From: an uncultured Paracoccaceae bacterium
GTDB lineage: Bacteria > Pseudomonadota > Alphaproteobacteria > Rhodobacterales > Rhodobacteraceae
Assembly: GCA_937927885.1 (NCBI GenBank)
Contig: CALEZJ010000470.1
Coordinates: 1-10,366, forward strand
DNA length: 10,366 bases
Reading direction: 5' to 3'
Of this stretch, positions 1-6,542 are shown piece after piece. How positions within the stretch are numbered: the stretch's first letter is position 1; each line of letters opens with the position of its first letter. The translations under genes were made by a program, and so were the position numbers. The notes beneath the pieces were generated by a model, which was given only the letters and a program-made list of their open reading frames with translations, ran no database searches and was not told the origin of the DNA.

Positions 1-656
1 GCCATCGGCAATCCGAAGGGCGGAGCCAGCGGATCCTTGCCCCTCAGCAACCGCTCGACCAATCCCAGCGAGGACCCGAAATGCGCGTCCAGCGGCGGGC
101 CCAGCACGAAACCGGGGTTGATCACCGTCAGGGCCATCCCGGTTTCGCGGGCAATGTCCCAGGCGGCGCGTTCGGCCATCAGCTTGGACTTGGTATAGGC
201 GGTGGTCCCCTTCACGTCGGGATCGCACCAGTCCGTTTCGTCCTGCACCCGATCCTTGGCCGGGTCGATGATTGCGGCAATCGACGAGGTCAGCACCACC
301 CGCGAAATCCCCGCCGCATGCGCCGCGCGCAGCACCCGTGTGGTGCCCGACACCGCCGGGCGGATCAGGTCCATCTCGTCTCGGGGCTGGGTCAGCGGAA
401 AGGGCGACGCGGTATGGATCAGCGCGGAAGCCCCCTCCATCGCCTGCGCCCAGCCATCGTCAGACTCGAGGTCGGCAACCTGAAAGGTCAGCCGCTCCAG
501 CGCCGCCGGATCGGCCAGATGGGGGCGCAGCGCAGCGCGCACCTCGCCTTCGCGGGCAGGGTCGCGCAGAGTGCCGCGCAGGGTCAGGCCGCGGTTCAGC
601 GCCGCCAGCGCGATGTGCTTGGCGATAAAGCCGGAAATCCCGGTGAGAACGATCAT
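1..656 (-). CDS. NAD-dependent epimerase/dehydratase (dihydroflavonol-4-reductase-like SDR), 3' end missing
   Basis: An extended short-chain dehydrogenase/reductase. About 218 N-terminal residues are visible and the gene runs off the left edge with no stop. The N-terminus has the Rossmann dinucleotide-binding signature TGISGFIAKH (residues 5-14). It is followed by a conserved acidic position in VADLES, a strand ending SALIHTASP, the active-site serine region VVLTSSIAA and the catalytic YTKSK (Y-x-x-x-K) motif; NPGFVLGPPL then matches the substrate-side loop. These are typical of the dihydroflavonol reductase/epimerase branch that reduces carbonyls or epimerises sugars with NAD(P)H. The substrate cannot be told from sequence. 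The start ATG (656-654) has a perfect AGGAGG (663-668) six bases upstream. It lies 67 bp downstream of the acyl-CoA dehydrogenase on the same strand, so co-transcription is plausible. The family is clear; the specific role is unknown. Confidence 0.88.
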   Translation of the reverse strand, partial: MIVLTGISGFIAKHIALAALNRGLTLRGTLRDPAREGEVRAALRPHLADPAALERLTFQVADLESDDGWAQAMEGASALIHTASPFPLTQPRDEMDLIRPAVSGTTRVLRAAHAAGISRVVLTSSIAAIIDPAKDRVQDETDWCDPDVKGTTAYTKSKLMAERAAWDIARETGMALTVINPGFVLGPPLDAHFGSSLGLVERLLRGKDPLAPPFGLPM

Positions 657-723
657 GCCATGCCTCCTGCAACGGGCGATCTTGCCAGGATGCCGGAACA
701 AGACGCGCTTTGACAGGTCCTGT

Positions 724-2394
724 CTATTCCAGCAGGCGGCGCGCGATGACCTGCGCCTGAATCTCGCCCGCGCCCTCGAAGATGTTCAGGATGCGCGCGT
801 CGCACAGGATGCGGCTGATCTGGTATTCCAGCGCGAACCCGTTGCCGCCGTGGATCTGCAACGCGTTGTCGGCGGCGGCCCAGGCGACGCGGGCGCCCAG
901 CAGTTTCGCCATCCCCGCCTCCAGATCGCAGCGCTTGTCGTGGTCTTTCTGCCAGGCGCTGAAATAGGTCAGTTGCCGCGCCACCATGATTTCCGCCGCC
1001 ATCATCGCCAGCTTGTCGGCGACGCGGGGAAAGTCGATCAGCGCCTTGCCGAACTGCTTGCGGTCCTCGGCGTATTGCATGCCGACCTCCAGCGCGTTCT
1101 GCGCCACGCCGATGGCGCGCGCCGCGGTCTGGATGCGGGCGGATTCGAAGGTCTGCATCAACTGCTTGAAGCCCTGCCCCTCGACCCCGCCCAACAGGTT
1201 TTCCCCCTTCACGCGGAAATCGTCGAAATTGACCGTGTATTCCTTCATCCCGCGATAGCCCAGCACCTCGATTTCCCCGCCCGAGAGGCCGGGATCGACA
1301 AAGGGCTGCGCATCCGTGCCGGGGGTCTTTTCGGCAAGGAACATGGACAGGCCGCGATAATCGCTGGTGCCCTCGACGCTGCGGGCCAGAACCGTCATCA
1401 CATGGGTGCGCGCGGCATGGGTGATCCAGGTCTTGTTGCCGGTAATCACCCACTCGTCGCCCTCCTTGCGCGCGCGGGTGCGCAAACTGCCAAGGTCCGA
1501 GCCCGTGTTGGGTTCCGTGAACACCGCCGTCGGCAGGATGTCCCCGCTGGCCAGACCCGGCAGCCATTTCGCCTTCTGCTCAGGGGTGCCGCCGCACAGG
1601 ATCAGTTCGGCGGCAATCTCGGACCGCGTGCCCAAGGACCCCACACCGATATACCCGCGCGACAGTTCCTCGGACACCACCACCATCGACGCCTTGGACA
1701 GGCCCAGCCCCCCATGCTCCTCGGGGATCGTCAGGCCAAAGACTCCCATCTCGGCCAGCGCCTGAATGATCTCCATCGGGATCAATTCGTCCTTCAGGTG
1801 CCACTCATGCGCATGGGGGATCACCTGTTCGTCGGCAAAGCGGCGGAACTGGTCGCGGATCATCTCCAGTTCTTCGTCCAGCCCCGTCGCGCCAAAGGTG
1901 GCGCGACCGTGGTTCTCGCGCATCAGCACCACCAGACGGGCGCGGGCGGCGGGGCTGTTGCCCGCCAGCAAGGGCGAGGTGACCAACGGCGCCAGATCAT
2001 TGGCCCCCAGACCCAGATCGGCAGGGCGCAGGATTTCGCCCTGGTTCATCGGAATGCCGCCCAGAATCTGCGCCAGATATTCGCCGGTGGCGATCTGCAA
2101 CAGCAGCGACTCCATCTCGCCAAAGGTGCCCGCAGATTCCAGCCGCCCGGCCCAGGCCCCCATCTGGCGGATCGATTCGACATAGGTCGCCAGCCAGGCC
2201 AGCCCGTGCGCGGCGCGCTGGTTCTGGTCGATCAGCGCCGCCCTGACCTTGCCACCCTCGGACACCATGCCGCGCACCTCGTCCAGCGCGCGTGCCAGCA
2301 GCGCATCCAGCGGACCCTGCAGGGCCGAGACATGGGCGGCGAGGTCGGTCAGATGGGGGGCGGTTCGGGGCATGTGCTGTCCATCATGGGGCAT
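724..2394 (-). CDS. mcd: Acyl-CoA dehydrogenase with N-terminal extension, probably (2S)-methylsuccinyl-CoA dehydrogenase
   Basis: A 556-residue flavoprotein of the acyl-CoA dehydrogenase (ACAD) family. Canonical members have about 380 residues; here roughly 170 extra residues precede the ACAD N domain, which starts near residue 171. The middle domain has TAVFTEPNTGSDLGS (about 289-303). The C-terminal FAD domain has QIHGGNGF (513-520) and NIFEGAGEIQ, whose Glu540 sits at the usual catalytic-base position. This length and extension match methylsuccinyl-CoA dehydrogenase, which oxidises (2S)-methylsuccinyl-CoA to mesaconyl-CoA in the ethylmalonyl-CoA pathway for acetyl-CoA assimilation in Rhodobacterales. 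The substrate is inferred from architecture and lineage, not from a residue test; another long ACAD is possible. Start: an upstream in-frame ATG exists at 2424, but the ATG at 2394 has AGGAG six bases before it (2401-2405), so I use 2394. Electrons would go to ETF, which is not in this window. Confidence 0.82.
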   Translation of the reverse strand: MPHDGQHMPRTAPHLTDLAAHVSALQGPLDALLARALDEVRGMVSEGGKVRAALIDQNQRAAHGLAWLATYVESIRQMGAWAGRLESAGTFGEMESLLLQIATGEYLAQILGGIPMNQGEILRPADLGLGANDLAPLVTSPLLAGNSPAARARLVVLMRENHGRATFGATGLDEELEMIRDQFRRFADEQVIPHAHEWHLKDELIPMEIIQALAEMGVFGLTIPEEHGGLGLSKASMVVVSEELSRGYIGVGSLGTRSEIAAELILCGGTPEQKAKWLPGLASGDILPTAVFTEPNTGSDLGSLRTRARKEGDEWVITGNKTWITHAARTHVMTVLARSVEGTSDYRGLSMFLAEKTPGTDAQPFVDPGLSGGEIEVLGYRGMKEYTVNFDDFRVKGENLLGGVEGQGFKQLMQTFESARIQTAARAIGVAQNALEVGMQYAEDRKQFGKALIDFPRVADKLAMMAAEIMVARQLTYFSAWQKDHDKRCDLEAGMAKLLGARVAWAAADNALQIHGGNGFALEYQISRILCDARILNIFEGAGEIQAQVIARRLLE

Positions 2395-2554
2395 GGTCGA
2401 CTCCTGTCCTTGCTGGTGCAGCACTACCCTCTTTGCAGGTGCAGCGCAATATTGATGCGATACACCCGCGCCGTTCGCAGGATTATGTCGCAGAGGATTT
2501 TCTTGCTGCGGAGCTTTCCTTCACCCGTTAAGAACGCCGCGAAAGGAATCACCG
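2395..2554. promoter_or_regulatory. Divergent intergenic region between mcd and the TSUP transporter gene
   Basis: These 160 bp separate two genes read outward, so promoters for both should lie here. On the minus side it holds the mcd ribosome binding site (2401-2405) and the tandem 15-bp repeat. The transporter side ends with AAGGAA about seven bases before its ATG. CAATATTG (2447-2454) is an 8-bp palindrome next to the second repeat. I could not find a -35/-10 pair with good spacing on either strand, so no promoter is called. Confidence 0.5.
2410..2447. repeat. Tandem imperfect 15-bp repeat upstream of mcd
   Basis: Two copies of TTGC(T/A)GGTGCAGC(A/G)C lie at 2410-2424 and 2433-2447, 23 bp apart start to start, with 13 of 15 positions identical. 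The first copy contains the inverted repeat TGCTG-GTG-CAGCA (2411-2423). The second is flanked by TTGC (2433-2436) and GCAA (2446-2449). They lie 16-53 bp upstream of the mcd start codon, just beyond its ribosome binding site, inside the divergent region shared with the transporter gene. Position and spacing suggest an operator, but no regulator is identified. Confidence 0.4.
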
Positions 2555-3325
2555 ATGGACATGATGATTGCGGGCCTGCCGCTGTGGGGGTTTCTGGCAG
2601 CGTGCAGCGTGATGCTGCTGGCGGGGTTCGTCAAGGGTGCCATCGGCTTTGCCATGCCGCTGATCCTGATCGCGGTCCTGCCGTCGTTCATGCCTGCGCA
2701 GGTGGCGCTGGCCGCGCTGATCCTGCCGGTGCTGACCACCAACATCCACCAATCCTTGCGCCAGGGGCTGGCGCCGGCCCTCGCATCCGGGCGCAAGTTC
2801 TGGCGGATCATCACCATGACCATGCTGGGCATCCTCATCACCGCGCCCTTCGTCGTGGTCCTGCCGCAGCAGGTGATGTTCCTGCTTCTGGGTTCGGCGG
2901 TGCTGGTCTTTGCCGGTCTGCAACTCAGCGGCTGGGCGCCCGAGATCGCGCCGCGCTGGCGCGGTCCGGTGGAATTGCTCAGCGGATTCATCGGCGGGCT
3001 TTACGGCGGGATTTCCGGGGTCTGGGGGCCGCCGTCGATCGTCTATCTTCTGGCGGTCAAGGTGCCAAAGACTGAAATGGTCCGGGTGATGAGCGTGATC
3101 TTCACCATGGGCGCCGTCGTGCTGACGCTGGCGCATCTGCGCTCGGGCGTGCTGAACGCCCAGACCGGCCTGCTGTCGGCGCTGATGCTGGTGCCGGCCT
3201 GGATCGGCATGGCGCTGGGCTACCGCGCGCATGACCGCATGGATCAGGCCCGGTTCAAACGCTGGACGCTGATCCTGCTGGCGCTGAGCGCGCTCAACCT
3301 GCTGCGGCGCGGGTTGCTGGGCTGA
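2555..3325 (+). CDS. TSUP family (TauE/SafE, DUF81) membrane transporter
   Basis: A 256-residue, very hydrophobic inner-membrane protein. Hydrophobic stretches near residues 9-25, 30-62, 83-101, 105-122, 138-167, 175-193, 204-222 and 235-251 fit the seven to eight helices of the TSUP (TauE/SafE) family. The family's two internal repeats show as G-rich motifs: GFVKGAIGFAMP (24-35) in the first half and GFIGGLYGGISGVWGPP (144-160) in the second. Characterised members move sulfite, sulfonates, sulfoacetate or other organic anions, usually as exporters. The substrate cannot be read from sequence and no sulfur gene lies nearby. The start ATG follows AAGGAA at a suitable distance. It is transcribed away from mcd, and its last 32 bp overlap the convergent gene on the other strand. 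The family is confident; the function is open. Confidence 0.88.
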   Translation: MDMMIAGLPLWGFLAACSVMLLAGFVKGAIGFAMPLILIAVLPSFMPAQVALAALILPVLTTNIHQSLRQGLAPALASGRKFWRIITMTMLGILITAPFVVVLPQQVMFLLLGSAVLVFAGLQLSGWAPEIAPRWRGPVELLSGFIGGLYGGISGVWGPPSIVYLLAVKVPKTEMVRVMSVIFTMGAVVLTLAHLRSGVLNAQTGLLSALMLVPAWIGMALGYRAHDRMDQARFKRWTLILLALSALNLLRRGLLG

Positions 3326-3872
3326 ACGACAACAGACTGCCATCCCGGCACCGCGCCGCCAGTTCGGGCAGGTCCGCGGGCGGGCGCACGGTAAAGGCCA
3401 TGGTGAACATGACCTCGCCATCCGCCTCGATGGTAAAGGCCCAGTCGCCCGGTTGCAGTTCGTTCGTGGTGTCGAACTGGAAAAAGGCCGAATCCGTGTT
3501 GCCCGCGGGCAGAAGGCTGGTCCAGCTTTGCGCGGTCGTGGCGGTGGGCGGCATCGGTGGATGGGTGACGGTATAGCGCACCAGCGCATCCCCCGCCCCG
3601 GTCAGACGAAACCGCACGCCAAAGCCCAGCCCCAGCACGGCGGGGGCCTCGTGACCGGTGGCGAACATCACCACCGGCTCGTCGGGAACGTGGATCCAGC
3701 CCGACATCGTGTCGGGCGCATCGCGGCGCGCGCCATCGGGCGGGGCGCAAAAGAGCCCCCCCACCAGATCGGCCACCCGTGGCGAAACCGCGCCCACCAC
3801 CTGAGCCTGCGCCGCATGGCAAAGCCCCGCCACCAGGGCGAGGCCAGCCAGAGGGGCGCCAGCAGCGCGCAT
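3294..3872 (-). CDS. Small exported protein of unknown function, possibly DUF3859
   Basis: 192 residues with a clear N-terminal signal peptide: a short positive start, a hydrophobic core (about residues 6-18) and an AQA-Q type cleavage site near residue 23. C18 is not in a lipobox, so a soluble periplasmic or secreted protein is expected. The mature part has exactly two cysteines (C42, C175), which could form a disulfide. The segments FGVRFRL (84-90) and VTHPPMPP (102-109), and the C-terminal GDWAFTIEADGEVMF pattern, suggest a beta-rich domain and recall DUF3859; that match is from memory. Its ATG overlaps the pckA stop by one base (TGATG, 3874-3870) and has no good ribosome binding site of its own, so it is probably translated by coupling to pckA. 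The 3' end overlaps the transporter gene on the opposite strand by 32 bp. No function is claimed. Confidence 0.72.
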   Translation of the reverse strand: MRAAGAPLAGLALVAGLCHAAQAQVVGAVSPRVADLVGGLFCAPPDGARRDAPDTMSGWIHVPDEPVVMFATGHEAPAVLGLGFGVRFRLTGAGDALVRYTVTHPPMPPTATTAQSWTSLLPAGNTDSAFFQFDTTNELQPGDWAFTIEADGEVMFTMAFTVRPPADLPELAARCRDGSLLSFSPATRAAAG

Positions 3873-5470
3873 CAGCCGATCGCCGCCGCTTTCACGTCGG
3901 CATCGATATAGGGGACATACTTGGCGAAATTGGCCGAGAACATGCCGACCAGCTTGTGCGCCTGCGCGTCATAGGCGGCCGGATCGGCCCAGGTCCGGCG
4001 CGGGTCGAGCAGCGTGTCGTCCACCCCCTCGCAGGCCACCGGGACCTCGAAGCCAAAGTTCACATCCTTGCGGAAGGCGCCCCTGGACAGCGTGCCGTTC
4101 ATCGCCGCCGTCAAGAGCGCGCGGGTCGCGCGGATCGGCATGCGCTTGCCGGTGCCAAAGGCGCCGCCGGTCCAGCCGGTGTTGACCAGCCAGCATTCCG
4201 ACCCGAACTGCGCGATCTTCTCCTGCAACAGCTTGCCGTACACCTCGGGACGACGCGGCATGAAGGGCGCGCCAAAGCAGGTGCTGAACGTCGGTTCCGG
4301 TTCAACCACGCCACGCTCGGTGCCGGGGGTTTTCGAGGTGAAACCCGACAGGAAGTGATACATCGCCTGCGCCGGGGTCAGCCGCGCGATGGGCGGCAGC
4401 ACGCCGTAGGCGTCGCAGGTCAGCAGGATCACGCTTTTCGGATGCCCGCCCAACCCGGTCTCGCTGGCATTCGAGATATAGTCCAGCGGATAGGCGCAGC
4501 GCATGTTCTCGGTCAGGCTGGAATCGGTGAAATCCAGTTCCAGCGTTTCGGGATCAAAGACCATGTTCTCGACGACCGTGGCGAATTTCGTCGTGGTCGC
4601 ATAGATTTCCGGCTCGGCCTCGGCCGACAGGTTGATGGTCTTGGCATAGCACCCGCCTTCGAAATTGAAGATGCCGTTTTCCGACCAGCCATGTTCATCG
4701 TCACCGATCAGCGTGCGGCTGGGATCGGCCGAGAGCGTGGTCTTTCCGGTGCCGCTGAGGCCAAAGAATACCGCCGAATTGTCCGGGTTGCCGATTTCAT
4801 GGTTCGCGCTGCAATGCATCGCCATCACGCCCTTGCCGGGCAGGATGTAGTTCAGCAGCGTGAACACGGCCTTCTTGTTCTCGCCGGCATATTCGGTGTT
4901 GCCGATCAGGATGAGCTTCTTGTCAAAGTTCAGCGCGATGACCGTCTCGGTGCGGCAACCGTGACGGGCGGGATCGGCCTTGAACGAGGGGACGTTGAGG
5001 ATCGTCCATTCGGGGTTGAACGTGTCGAGTTCCGCGCGCGACGGGCGGCGCAGCAGGTGCCGGATGAACAGCCCGTGCCAGGCTAGTTCGGTCACCAGCC
5101 GCACATCCAGCCGGTGCGCCGCATCGGCGCCGCCAAAGAGATCCTGCACAAAGAAATCACGGCCCTGCATGTGCGCCAGCATGTCGGCGTGCAGGCGGTC
5201 GAAGGCCGCAGGATCCATCGGCTTGTTGTTGTCCCACCAGATCGTGTCCTCGACCGACGGGGTGCGCACGACGAACTTGTCCTTGGGCGAGCGACCGGTG
5301 AACTGGCCCGTCGAGACCAGAAACGCCCCGCCCTGACCCAGCGTACCCTCGCCGCGCGCGACGGCTTCCTGCACCAATTGGGGCTCGATGAGGTTGTAGG
5401 CGACCCGGCCCAGCCCGGTGATGCCCTGATCCTCGAGCCGTTTGAGGGGGTTGACGCGTCCTGCAGTCAT
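3872..5470 (-). CDS. pckA: Phosphoenolpyruvate carboxykinase (ATP)
   Basis: A 532-residue cytosolic enzyme of full family length that converts oxaloacetate and ATP to PEP, CO2 and ADP, the first committed step of gluconeogenesis. Visible motifs: [13 protein letters not shown] (54-66, substrate arginine R60), [10 protein letters not shown] (191-200), the metal and substrate region [12 protein letters not shown] (216-227), the PEPCK P-loop GLSGTGKTT (237-245), the metal-binding LIGDDEHGW (254-262), [13 protein letters not shown], and the C-terminal [12 protein letters not shown] adenine-side region. Every expected catalytic motif looks intact. The start ATG follows AAGGAG by seven bases. It is divergent from chvI across 345 bp and overlaps the exported-protein gene downstream. 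In Agrobacterium, pckA also lies beside chvG/chvI and is reported to be acid-induced under that system; similar control here is an inference from synteny. Confidence 0.97.
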   Translation of the reverse strand: MTAGRVNPLKRLEDQGITGLGRVAYNLIEPQLVQEAVARGEGTLGQGGAFLVSTGQFTGRSPKDKFVVRTPSVEDTIWWDNNKPMDPAAFDRLHADMLAHMQGRDFFVQDLFGGADAAHRLDVRLVTELAWHGLFIRHLLRRPSRAELDTFNPEWTILNVPSFKADPARHGCRTETVIALNFDKKLILIGNTEYAGENKKAVFTLLNYILPGKGVMAMHCSANHEIGNPDNSAVFFGLSGTGKTTLSADPSRTLIGDDEHGWSENGIFNFEGGCYAKTINLSAEAEPEIYATTTKFATVVENMVFDPETLELDFTDSSLTENMRCAYPLDYISNASETGLGGHPKSVILLTCDAYGVLPPIARLTPAQAMYHFLSGFTSKTPGTERGVVEPEPTFSTCFGAPFMPRRPEVYGKLLQEKIAQFGSECWLVNTGWTGGAFGTGKRMPIRATRALLTAAMNGTLSRGAFRKDVNFGFEVPVACEGVDDTLLDPRRTWADPAAYDAQAHKLVGMFSANFAKYVPYIDADVKAAAIG

Positions 5471-5513
5471 GTGCTCGCTCCTTGGCCGTGCCGCCTGGCT
5501 TCGAATGGAAAAA

Positions 5514-5552
5514 CCGCCCCGCCCCCTGCCTTGGGCCGACCGGCAACCGGCC
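5514..5552 (-). other. Hairpin and G-rich tract in the presumed pckA leader
   Basis: Read on the minus strand (pckA mRNA sense), GGCCG and CGGCC arms (5552-5548 and 5538-5534) enclose a 9-base loop; a smaller CCGG-TTG-CCGG stem inside is an alternative. A G-rich run (5530-5514) follows, with four G-blocks that could form a two-layer quadruplex, then five T residues (5513-5509). The element would lie about 40-80 bases before the pckA start codon if transcription begins near 5570. It could act as a leader structure, but chance formation in GC-rich DNA is quite possible. Confidence 0.25.
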
Positions 5553-5743
5553 TCCTCAGCCGTATTCGGCCTATATCATGTCGGTTTCGGGAAGGAACAG
5601 GAGACAATCCACCCTTTAGCGCCAACATTCCATTGTTATCGCAAACTGTCGCAGCCGATCGGAAAAACCTGTTCTCGTAAGGGAGTGATTCATCCTCTTG
5701 GTGGTAAATTCGTGCTTGACGGGCCACGAGGTTGACTATTCGG

Positions 5744-5771
5744 TTGATTCTTTCCACGGAAAACCTAAGAT
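5744..5771 (+). promoter_or_regulatory. Candidate promoter of the chvI operon
   Basis: TTGATT (5744-5749) and TAAGAT (5766-5771) are separated by 16 bp and resemble a housekeeping -35/-10 pair, matching the consensus at most positions. Transcription from here would begin near 5778 and leave a leader of about 38 bases. The chvI ribosome binding site AAGGA lies at 5804-5808. The spacer contains the perfect palindrome TTTCC-AC-GGAAA (5751-5762). The call rests on motif match and position only. Confidence 0.45.
5751..5762. promoter_or_regulatory. Palindromic candidate operator inside the chvI promoter spacer
   Basis: TTTCC-AC-GGAAA is a perfect inverted repeat of 5-bp arms with a 2-bp centre, placed between the proposed -35 and -10 hexamers. 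A dimeric regulator bound here would block or remodel RNA polymerase. OmpR-family proteins such as ChvI more often use direct repeats, so the binder may be another protein. No assignment is made. Confidence 0.35.
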
Positions 5772-5815
5772 TGTTCTCAAAAAAACACCAATGAGCAGCA
5801 CGCAAGGACAGGCAT

Positions 5816-6517
5816 ATGTCAAAGATCGCACTTGTCGATGACGACAGGAACATCCTGACGTCGGTTTCCATCTCGCTCGAGGCCGAAGGGTTCGAGGTCG
5901 AGACCTACAACGACGGCCAGTCGGCGCTGGACGCCTTCAACCGCAAGCTGCCGGACATGGCCGTGCTCGACATCAAGATGCCGCGCATGGACGGGATGGA
6001 ACTGTTGCAGCGCCTGCGCCAGAAGACGCAGATGCCGGTGATCTTCCTGACCTCGAAGGACGATGAGATCGACGAGGTTCTGGGCCTGCGCATGGGGGCG
6101 GACGATTACGTCAAGAAACCCTTCTCGCAGCGCTTGCTGATCGAACGCATCCGTTCGCTTCTGCGCCGCCAGCAAGCCGTCGAAACGAACGAGGTCGGCA
6201 CGACCGAGGACACCAAGGTCATGGTGCGCGGATCGCTGACCATGGACCCGCTGCGCCACGCGGTGACCTGGAAGGGCAAGGAAGTGACCCTGACCGTCAC
6301 CGAATTCCTGTTGTTGCAGGCCCTCGCCCAGCGCCCCGGCTTTGTCAAAAGCCGCGACCAGTTGATGGACGTTGCCTATGACGATCAGGTCTATGTCGAC
6401 GACCGCACCATCGACAGCCATATCAAGCGCCTGCGCAAGAAGATGCGGTCGGTCGACGATGACTTTTCTTCCATCGAAACCCTCTACGGGATCGGCTACA
6501 AGTACAACGAAGCCTGA
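5816..6517 (+). CDS. chvI: OmpR-family response regulator ChvI
   Basis: 233 residues. The N-terminal receiver domain has the acidic pocket DDD (8-10), the phosphoacceptor Asp52 in [12 protein letters not shown], the T/S switch at 79-80 and Lys101 of YVKKPF. The C-terminal OmpR/PhoB winged-helix domain (about 130-232) has the [20 protein letters not shown] and [16 protein letters not shown] stretches with the usual YGIGYKY wing at the end. It is a cytoplasmic DNA-binding regulator phosphorylated by the kinase encoded next. The ChvI/BvrR/ExoR-linked family controls envelope, exopolysaccharide, acid and host-adaptation genes in Alphaproteobacteria. The start ATG follows AAGGA by seven bases. It is the first gene of a six-gene operon and is read away from pckA. 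The ChvI name rests on the domain pattern plus the chvG-hprK-PTS order, which is diagnostic. Confidence 0.94.
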   Translation: MSKIALVDDDRNILTSVSISLEAEGFEVETYNDGQSALDAFNRKLPDMAVLDIKMPRMDGMELLQRLRQKTQMPVIFLTSKDDEIDEVLGLRMGADDYVKKPFSQRLLIERIRSLLRRQQAVETNEVGTTEDTKVMVRGSLTMDPLRHAVTWKGKEVTLTVTEFLLLQALAQRPGFVKSRDQLMDVAYDDQVYVDDRTIDSHIKRLRKKMRSVDDDFSSIETLYGIGYKYNEA

Positions 6518-6542
6518 CAACAGGCCCTGAGCGTCAACGGCG

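Larger units (their letters stand above)
5471..5815. promoter_or_regulatory. pckA-chvI divergent regulatory region
   Basis: This is the only stretch over 300 bp without a convincing gene. From about 5560 rightwards it is visibly more AT-rich than the genes around it, as expected for promoter DNA. It contains a candidate chvI promoter and palindrome (5744-5771), GGTTGA repeats (5730-5747), a partly repeated GGAAAA/CCT/GTTCTC element (5661-5676 and 5758-5778), and on the pckA side a leader hairpin and G-rich tract (5514-5552). For pckA the best -10-like sequence is GATATA on the minus strand (5571-5576), but it lacks a convincing -35, so its promoter is not called. Short reading frames across the region lack coding character. 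Confidence 0.7.

Noticed and set aside
653..661. Start-stop mini-frame (ATG GCA TGA) overlapping the epimerase start
   Set aside because: The AGGAGG is only one base from this ATG and ideally placed for the next one at 656, so it is probably incidental.
2411..2423. TGCTG-GTG-CAGCA hairpin considered as a terminator
   Set aside because: Short stem with no T-run, placed just before mcd translation; better viewed as part of the tandem repeat.
571..3075. 834-codon plus-strand open frame across mcd and into the transporter gene
   Set aside because: It is antisense to mcd and then out of frame with the transporter. It is rich in Arg, Gln, His and Ala, as expected for a GC-rich shadow frame, and shows no domain.
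3779..5086. 435-codon plus-strand open frame over pckA
   Set aside because: Antisense to pckA, whose motifs are complete; its composition is that of a shadow frame.
5157..5546. TTG-started 129-codon minus-strand frame with an AGGAGG four bases upstream
   Set aside because: The AGGAGG is well placed, but almost all of the frame overlaps pckA out of frame and no domain is seen. A leader-peptide role was considered, but nothing supports it.
5655..5662. CCGATCGG 8-bp palindrome
   Set aside because: Words of this kind are frequent by chance in GC-rich DNA, and nothing else marks the site.
5442..5735. 97-codon plus-strand open frame in the pckA-chvI intergenic region
   Set aside because: It starts inside the pckA 5' end, has no good ribosome binding site, and its codons do not follow the local third-position bias.
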